Assembly (NCBI RefSeq): GCF_964253035.1 | Contig: NZ_CAXUQL020000001.1 | Span: forward strand, 124,001 to 188,000 | DNA from: Pseudorhodoferax sp032153935 | GTDB taxonomy: Bacteria; Pseudomonadota; Gammaproteobacteria; Burkholderiales; Burkholderiaceae_C | DNA: 64,000 nucleotides | Direction: 5' to 3' | In this document: positions 59,219 to 64,000 of the stretch, in pieces | Layout of the letters: every line of letters starts with the position of its first letter | How positions within the stretch are numbered: position 1 is the first letter of the stretch | The notes under the pieces: model-generated | What the model was told of the DNA's origin: nothing | Databases searched by the model: none | The model's input: only the letters and a program-made list of their open reading frames with translations | Made by a program: the position numbers and the translations under genes

Positions 59219-59773
59219 ATGCCGCACACCCCTGAGACGCCCTGCGTTGCCCTGTACTGGGATTTCGAGAACCTGCACGCCGGCCTGGTCGAGGCCCGCG
59301 CGGGCGAAGGCCACTACGCCAAGCCCGATGTGCGCTTCAAGCTGCAGGAGCCGCTGGTGGACGTGGCGGCCGTCACCGCCGCGGCCATCGCCCTGGGCCC
59401 GCTGGCCATCCACCGGGCCTACTGCAACTGGCAGTTCTTCAGCCGCTACCGCGATGCGCTGATGCAGGCCGGCATGGACCTCGTGCAGATGTTCCCGCCC
59501 GGCGGCGCGGCCAAGAACGGCGCCGACATCCGGCTCAGCCTGGATGCGCTGGAAGACCTGGCGCGCTTCCCGCACATCCGCACCGTGGTGGTGGTGGGCG
59601 GCGACAGCGACTTCCTGCCGCTGGCGCAGAAGATCCACGCGGCCGGCCGCCGGCTGGTGGGCGTGGGCACGCGGCCCAACACCAACCGCCACTGGGCCGG
59701 CAGCTGCGATGCCTTCCTCTGGTACGAGGATCTGGTGGGCGGAGCAGCCGCCGAGGTGCCCGCGAGCGCCTGA
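59219..59773 (+). CDS. NYN domain ribonuclease-like protein (LabA/DUF88)
   Basis: The 184-residue protein has the PIN-like NYN fold: N-terminal LYWDFENLHAG with the first catalytic Asp, NGADIRLSLDALEDL and VVVVGGDSDFLPLA with further acidic residues. Such proteins are Mg2+-dependent RNases or binding proteins. No partner is clear. It lies between trehalase and moeA. Confidence 0.88.
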   Translation: MPHTPETPCVALYWDFENLHAGLVEARAGEGHYAKPDVRFKLQEPLVDVAAVTAAAIALGPLAIHRAYCNWQFFSRYRDALMQAGMDLVQMFPPGGAAKNGADIRLSLDALEDLARFPHIRTVVVVGGDSDFLPLAQKIHAAGRRLVGVGTRPNTNRHWAGSCDAFLWYEDLVGGAAAEVPASA

Positions 59774-59785
59774 AAACCCCACTCC

Positions 59786-59791
59786 TATACT
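59786..59791 (+). promoter_or_regulatory. -10 box of moeA
   Basis: TATACT matches five of six bases of the -10 consensus and ends 7 nt before the moeA ATG at 59799; no Shine-Dalgarno sequence lies between, so the mRNA is probably leaderless. Confidence 0.5.
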
Positions 59792-59798
59792 GGCCCGG

Positions 59799-61052
59799 AT
59801 GCAGCCGACCGACCCTGTCTCCACCACCGATGTGCGCATGCGCGGCTTCACGCAGCGCGCCGAAGTGCCCGCCGCACTCGCCTGGATCGACGCCCACACG
59901 CCCTGCCTCGAAGGCGAACCGGTGGCCACCGAAGACGCCACCGGCCGCGTGCTCGTGCAGGACCTCGTCGCCCCCATCGCCGTGCCCGAGTTCGACCGCG
60001 CGGCCATGGACGGCTACGCGCTGCGCGGCGGCGAGACCACCGGCGCGGGCGACTACAACCCGCTGGAGTTCGCGGTCGTGGGCCAGGCCTTTCCCGGCCG
60101 GCCGTTCGAGGGCGCGGTGCCCGCGGGCGCTGCGGTCCGCATCATGACCGGGGCGCCCGTGCCGGCCGGGCTGGACGCCGTGCTGCCCGCCGAGTACGCA
60201 CGCGAGGAGCACGGCCGCGTGGCCGTCGCCCAGCCGGTGGCGCCCGGCCAGCACGTGGGCCGCGTGGGCGAGGACATCGCACGCGGCAGCCAGGCGCTGG
60301 CAGCGGGCCGGCGGCTGCGCGCGCAGGACGCCGGCCTCGTCGCCTCGCTGGGCCTGGCCCAGGTGCAGGTGCTGCGCCAGCCGCGCGTGCGCCTGCTGGT
60401 CACCGGCAACGAGGTGCGCGCACCGGGACAGGCCAAGGGCCCGCACGAGATCTACGACGCGAACTCCGTCACGCTGCGCGGCCTGGTGGCGCGCGACGGC
60501 GGCCTGCTCGAGTCGCACCTGCGCCTGGGCGACGACCCGGAGCGGATCGCACAGGCGCTGGCCGCGCCGGGCGCGGACGTGGTGCTGGTCTCGGGCGGCT
60601 CCAGCGTGGGCGCCGAAGACCATGCGCCGCGCCTGCTGGCCCGCCTGGGCGAGCTGGCCCTGCACGGCATCGCCATGCGGCCCTCCAGCCCGGCCGGCAT
60701 GGGCCGCATCGGCACGGCCCTGGTGTTCCTGCTGCCGGGCAATCCGGTGTCCTGCCTGTGCGCCTACGACTTCTTCGCCGGGCGCGCCATCCGCCGCCTG
60801 GGCGGCCGGCCGAGCGACTGGCCCTACCCGCGCGTGCAGGCCCTGCTGGCACGCAAGATCGTCTCGCAGGTCGGCCGCCTCGACTACGTGCGCGTGAAGC
60901 TCGGCGCCGAGGGCGTGGAGCCCATTGCGCTGTCGGGCGCCTCGGTGCTGAGCTCCACGGTGCGGGCCGACGGCTTCGTCGTCGTGCCGGCGCAGAGCGA
61001 GGGCCAGGGCGCCGGCAGCGAAGTGACCGTCCATCTCTACGCATGCCCGTGA
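59799..61052 (+). CDS. moeA: molybdopterin molybdenumtransferase MoeA
   Basis: The 417-residue protein inserts molybdate into adenylated molybdopterin. It shows PEFDRAAMDGYAL, IMTGAPVPAGLDAVLP, DANSVTLRGLV, SGGSSVGAEDH and LLPGNPVSCLCAYDFF in the expected order. It is the first gene of the molybdenum/tungsten block; its 3' end overlaps the next gene by 10 bp. Confidence 0.93.
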   Translation: MQPTDPVSTTDVRMRGFTQRAEVPAALAWIDAHTPCLEGEPVATEDATGRVLVQDLVAPIAVPEFDRAAMDGYALRGGETTGAGDYNPLEFAVVGQAFPGRPFEGAVPAGAAVRIMTGAPVPAGLDAVLPAEYAREEHGRVAVAQPVAPGQHVGRVGEDIARGSQALAAGRRLRAQDAGLVASLGLAQVQVLRQPRVRLLVTGNEVRAPGQAKGPHEIYDANSVTLRGLVARDGGLLESHLRLGDDPERIAQALAAPGADVVLVSGGSSVGAEDHAPRLLARLGELALHGIAMRPSSPAGMGRIGTALVFLLPGNPVSCLCAYDFFAGRAIRRLGGRPSDWPYPRVQALLARKIVSQVGRLDYVRVKLGAEGVEPIALSGASVLSSTVRADGFVVVPAQSEGQGAGSEVTVHLYACP

Positions 61053-62968
61053 AAGCCCAATCCCAATTCCTGCACGTGCTCACGCGCGACGAGGCGGAAC
61101 AGCGCTTCCGCGCCCACCTGAACCTGGCGCCGCTGGGCGCCGCGACCGTGGCGCTGCATGCCGCGCTGGGCCGCGTGCTGGCCGAGGACGTGGTCGCGGC
61201 CGTCGACGTGCCCGGCTTCGACCGCTCCAATGTGGACGGCTTTGCCGTGCAGGCCGCCGACACCTGGGGCGCGATGGAGGAGGAACCGCGCCTGCTGGCC
61301 CTCACGGCCGAAACCCTGGCGCCCGGCACCGTGCCGCAGGCCGAGGTGGCCGAGGGCGGGGCCACGGCGATCGCCACCGGCGGCATGCTGCCGCGCGGCG
61401 CCGACGCGGTGGTGATGGTGGAGCACACCGATGTGCAAGGCGGCCAGGTGGTGGTGCGCCGCGCCGCCACGGCGGGCGAGAACGTGAGCTACGCCGGCAC
61501 CGACATCGCGCGTGGCGAGACCGTGCTGCGCGCCGGCCAGCCGCTGAGCTCGCGCGAGATCGGCGTGCTCGCGGCGCTGGGCCTGGACCGGGTGGACGTG
61601 TACCGCCGGCCGCGCGTGGCCATCTTCTCCACGGGCAACGAAATCGTGGCGCCCGGCATGCCGCTGCCGGTGGGCGCGGTGTACGACTCCAACGCCGCCA
61701 TCCTCGCTGCCGCGGTGGAGGAACTGGGCGGCGAGCCCGTGCGCCTGGGCGTGGTGCCCGACGACGAGGCCCTGCTGTCGGCGGCGCTGCGCCAGGGCCT
61801 GGAATGCGATGCCGTGGTCTTCTCGGGCGGCACCTCCAAGGGCGAGGGCGATCTGTCCTACCGCATCGTGGCGGCCCTGCAGGACCCCGGCGTCGTCGCG
61901 CACGGCGTGGCGCTCAAGCCCGGCAAGCCGGTCTGCCTGGCCGTGACCCAGGGCAAGCCGGTGGTGATCCTGCCGGGCTTTCCCACCTCGGCGGTGTTCA
62001 CCTTCCATGAGTTCATGGCGCCCGTGGTCCGCGCCTTCGCCGGCCGGCCGCCCGAGCAGCGCCAGCTGGTGGATGCACGCCTGCCCATGCGCGTGAACTC
62101 CGAACGCGGCCGCACCGAGTACCTGCTGGTCGGCCTGGTGCCGGGCGACCAGGGCCTGGCCGCCTACCCCATGGGCAAGGGCTCGGGCTCGGTCACCACC
62201 TTCAGCGGCGCCGACGGCTTCATCACCATAGCCCAGCACACCGAGATCCTCGACGCGGGTGCGCCGGTGCAGGTGCAGTTGCTCGGCCAGGGCCTGCAGG
62301 CCGCCGACCTGATCCTGGTCGGCAGCCACTGCGTGGGCCTGGACTGGCTGGCCGGCGCCCTGGTGCGCCAGGGCCTGCGCATCAAGAGCATGAGCGTGGG
62401 CAGCACCGGCGGCCTGATGGCCGCCAAACGTGGCGAATGCGACCTGGGCGGCATCCACCTGATGGACCCGGACACGGGCGTCTACAACACCCACCTGCTG
62501 ACGCCCGCGCTGGAGCTGGTGCCGGGCTACGGCCGCATGCAGGGCATCGTCTACCGGCACGGCGACGCGCGCTTCGCGGGCTTGGATGCGGCCACGGCCA
62601 TCGCCGCGGCGCGCAGCGAGGCCGGCTGCGTGATGGTCAACCGCAACGCCGGCAGCGGCACGCGCATCCTGATCGACCGGCTGCTCGGCGGCGCGCAGCC
62701 GGCCGGCTACGGCGTGCAGACCAAGTCGCACAACGCCGTGGCGGTGGCCGTGGCGCAGGGCCGCGCCGACTGGGGCCTGGCCATCGACACGGTGGCGCGG
62801 CAGTACGGGCTGGGCTTCATCCCGGTGCAGGAGGAGCGCTACGACTTCGTGCTGCCCAGGGACCGGCTGGAACGCGCGCCGGTGCAGGCCTTCCTCGCGC
62901 TGCTGCGCTCGGACGCGGCACGCGCTGCGCTGCGCGGGCTGGGCTTTCGCGTCGACCCCGGCGGCTGA
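61043..62968 (+). CDS. MoeA-like protein fused to a periplasmic-binding-type domain
   Basis: The 641-residue protein has a complete MoeA half (residues about 1-410: GFDRSNVDGFAVQA, ATGGMLPRGADAVVMVEHTD, DSNAAILAAA, SGGTSKGEGDL and LPGFPTSAVFTFHEF) joined to a C-terminal PBP-like domain (about 425-641: ILVGSHCVGLDWLAGAL, MSVGSTGGLMAAKRGECDLGG, NAGSGTRILID). The second domain resembles molybdate-sensing regions of LysR/ModE-type proteins. It may choose molybdate or tungstate for the cofactor. The overlap with moeA suggests tight coupling. Confidence 0.9.
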   Translation: MPVKAQSQFLHVLTRDEAEQRFRAHLNLAPLGAATVALHAALGRVLAEDVVAAVDVPGFDRSNVDGFAVQAADTWGAMEEEPRLLALTAETLAPGTVPQAEVAEGGATAIATGGMLPRGADAVVMVEHTDVQGGQVVVRRAATAGENVSYAGTDIARGETVLRAGQPLSSREIGVLAALGLDRVDVYRRPRVAIFSTGNEIVAPGMPLPVGAVYDSNAAILAAAVEELGGEPVRLGVVPDDEALLSAALRQGLECDAVVFSGGTSKGEGDLSYRIVAALQDPGVVAHGVALKPGKPVCLAVTQGKPVVILPGFPTSAVFTFHEFMAPVVRAFAGRPPEQRQLVDARLPMRVNSERGRTEYLLVGLVPGDQGLAAYPMGKGSGSVTTFSGADGFITIAQHTEILDAGAPVQVQLLGQGLQAADLILVGSHCVGLDWLAGALVRQGLRIKSMSVGSTGGLMAAKRGECDLGGIHLMDPDTGVYNTHLLTPALELVPGYGRMQGIVYRHGDARFAGLDAATAIAAARSEAGCVMVNRNAGSGTRILIDRLLGGAQPAGYGVQTKSHNAVAVAVAQGRADWGLAIDTVARQYGLGFIPVQEERYDFVLPRDRLERAPVQAFLALLRSDAARAALRGLGFRVDPGG

Positions 62969-63061
62969 CACGGCGGCGCTTATGCAGTGCCGTTCATATC
63001 GCGCAGAGGAAGGCGGGCCACCAGAATCGGCCCTCCTCTTCCCTTCCAAGGCACCGCCCCG

Positions 63062-63880
63062 ATGCTGCTGCGCAAACGCTTCCTGCTCCTCGCCCTGCCC
63101 GCCGCCCTGCTCGCCTGTGCCGCACAGGCGCAGGACAAATTCATCGTGCTGGCCTCGACCACCTCGACCGAGCAGTCCGGCCTGTTCAAGCACCTGCTGC
63201 CGCAGTTCACGCAGGCCAGCGGCACCGCGGTGCGCGTGGTGGCTGTCGGCACCGGCCAGGCGCTGGACATGGCGCGCCGCGGCGACGCCGATGCGCTGTT
63301 CGTGCACGACCAGCCGGCCGAGGAGAAGTTCGTGGCCGAGGGCTTCGGCCTGGAGCGCCGCGCCGTCATGTACAACGACTTCGTGCTGATCGGCCCCAAG
63401 GCCGACCCGGCCGGCACGCGCGGCAACAACATCGCCGCCGCGCTCAAGCGGCTGGCCGACACGGGCGCGGGCTTCGTCTCGCGCGGCGACAAGAGCGGCA
63501 CCCATTCGGCCGAGCTGCGCCAGTGGAAGCTGGCCGGCGTCGACCTGGCCGCCGCCAAGCCCGCCGGCTACAAGGAATGCGGCTGCGGCATGGGGCCGGC
63601 GCTGAACATCGCGGCCTCCACCGGCGCCTACGTGCTGGCCGACCGCGGCACCTGGCTCAACTTCAAGAACCGGGCCGACCTGGGCATCCTGGTCGAAGGC
63701 GACCAGCAGCTGTTCAACCAGTACGGCGTGATCGTGGTGAACCCCGCCAAGCACCCGCATGTGAAGAAGGACCTGGCGCAGGGCTTCGCCGACTGGGTGG
63801 TCTCTGCCCCGGGCCAGGCCGCCATCGCCTCCTACACCATCGGCGGCGAGCAGCTGTTCTTCCCGAACGCCGGCAGATGA
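63062..63880 (+). CDS. tupA: tungstate ABC transporter substrate-binding protein
   Basis: The 272-residue protein has a signal peptide ending at AQAQD, then VLASTTSTEQSGLFKHLLPQFT, the TTSTxxSG anion-binding motif of TupA, and RGDKSGTHSAELRQW, GMGPALNIAAST. It binds tungstate in the periplasm. The permease and ATPase genes tupB and tupC are not in the window. It follows the MoeA-PBP gene by 93 bp. Confidence 0.9.
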   Translation: MLLRKRFLLLALPAALLACAAQAQDKFIVLASTTSTEQSGLFKHLLPQFTQASGTAVRVVAVGTGQALDMARRGDADALFVHDQPAEEKFVAEGFGLERRAVMYNDFVLIGPKADPAGTRGNNIAAALKRLADTGAGFVSRGDKSGTHSAELRQWKLAGVDLAAAKPAGYKECGCGMGPALNIAASTGAYVLADRGTWLNFKNRADLGILVEGDQQLFNQYGVIVVNPAKHPHVKKDLAQGFADWVVSAPGQAAIASYTIGGEQLFFPNAGR

Positions 63881-63927
63881 GGCCGGGCGGCCGTGGGACA
63901 CTGCGGCCCCCCTCGCCTGCTTCGCCC

Positions 63928-64000
63928 ATGCATTCCTCCCGCCGCGGCATCCACCTGCGCTACACCTTCGAGACCGCCGAGAGCCACGGCCAGCAGCGCG
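63928..64000 (+). CDS. start of an unidentified gene (cut by window edge)
   Basis: An ATG at 63928 opens a frame of 24 codons (beginning MHSSRRGIHLRYTFET) that runs out of the window. Too little is visible to classify. Given its place after tupA, a molybdate/tungstate-responsive regulator or a transport subunit is possible but unproven. Confidence 0.35.
   Translation, partial: MHSSRRGIHLRYTFETAESHGQQR

Noticed and set aside
61037..63901. 954-codon minus-strand open frame
   Set aside because: It is antisense to the MoeA-PBP and tupA genes with low-complexity composition; a shadow frame.
1..64000. CRISPR arrays, tRNA or rRNA genes, insertion sequences, prophage genes
   Set aside because: I saw no regularly spaced repeats, no transposase or integrase frames and no tRNA-like cloverleaf by eye; a tRNA search program could still find one.

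Overview
The window is a GC-rich chromosomal segment of a betaproteobacterium, most likely Burkholderiales and probably Comamonadaceae. The signs are two intact and one broken Bug-type periplasmic solute receptors, a stand-alone EF-G gene, a tyrS / M23 peptidase / anmK block, a moeA-moeA/PBP-tupA block, and many LysR, IclR, TetR, Rrf2 and Lrp regulators. It looks like ordinary chromosome with several patches of gene decay. I see no phage, insertion sequence, CRISPR array, rRNA or tRNA gene.

Layout. 1-3204: fatty-acid oxidation operon on the minus strand (TetR regulator, acyl-CoA dehydrogenase, DUF2147 protein, start of a 3-hydroxyacyl-CoA dehydrogenase). 3274-4181: decayed class A serine hydrolase and two tiny ORFs. 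4337-8210: anmK and an M23 peptidase, divergent from tyrS. 8256-12785: nitrogen-related cluster in which a cytosine permease and a PucR regulator precede a collapsed rut (pyrimidine degradation) operon. rutF, rutE and rutC look whole, rutD has a large internal deletion, only the 3' end of rutB remains and rutA is absent. A sigma-54-like promoter lies before the permease. 12834-16711: Rrf2 regulator and flavoprotein, then fusA with an elaborate leader. 16742-18939: three consecutive broken genes (Bug receptor, aldehyde dehydrogenase, oxygenase reductase). 19072-24260: gdhA, an EEP-family hydrolase, an ArsC-like phosphatase/reductase and a two-component system whose kinase appears to start at CTG. 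24363-30158: TonB receptor, an ECF42-type sigma factor with its YciI/YciI/VOC operon, and a metallo-beta-lactamase-fold lipoprotein.

30205-39150: mechanosensitive channel, exported methyltransferase-fold protein and amino-acid permease; a toxin-antitoxin pair; a diguanylate cyclase; a large phytase-like lipoprotein. 39240-48288: two Bug-receptor catabolic loci with LysR and IclR regulators, an alpha/beta hydrolase, an MFS pump and an RraA-type aldolase. 48368-53796: stress-type membrane proteins, an orphan acetolactate synthase divergent from an Lrp regulator, a beta-barrel protein and a DUF3455 lipoprotein. 53964-59773: small membrane protein, EamA exporter, orphan ThDP enzyme with GNAT acetyltransferase, trehalase, NYN-domain protein. 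59786-64000: molybdenum/tungsten block (moeA, moeA-PBP fusion, tupA and the start of a further gene).

A recurring regulatory theme is a -10-like box 5-9 nt before the start codon with no Shine-Dalgarno sequence, which suggests leaderless transcripts. The clearest case is the Rrf2 gene, where the -10 box forms the centre of a perfect 10-bp inverted repeat. I found no convincing wholly new multi-gene system. The best leads are the eroding rut/codB locus with its nitrogen-type promoter, the CTG-initiated kinase, the Rrf2 operator, the exported methyltransferase and the MoeA/PBP fusion.
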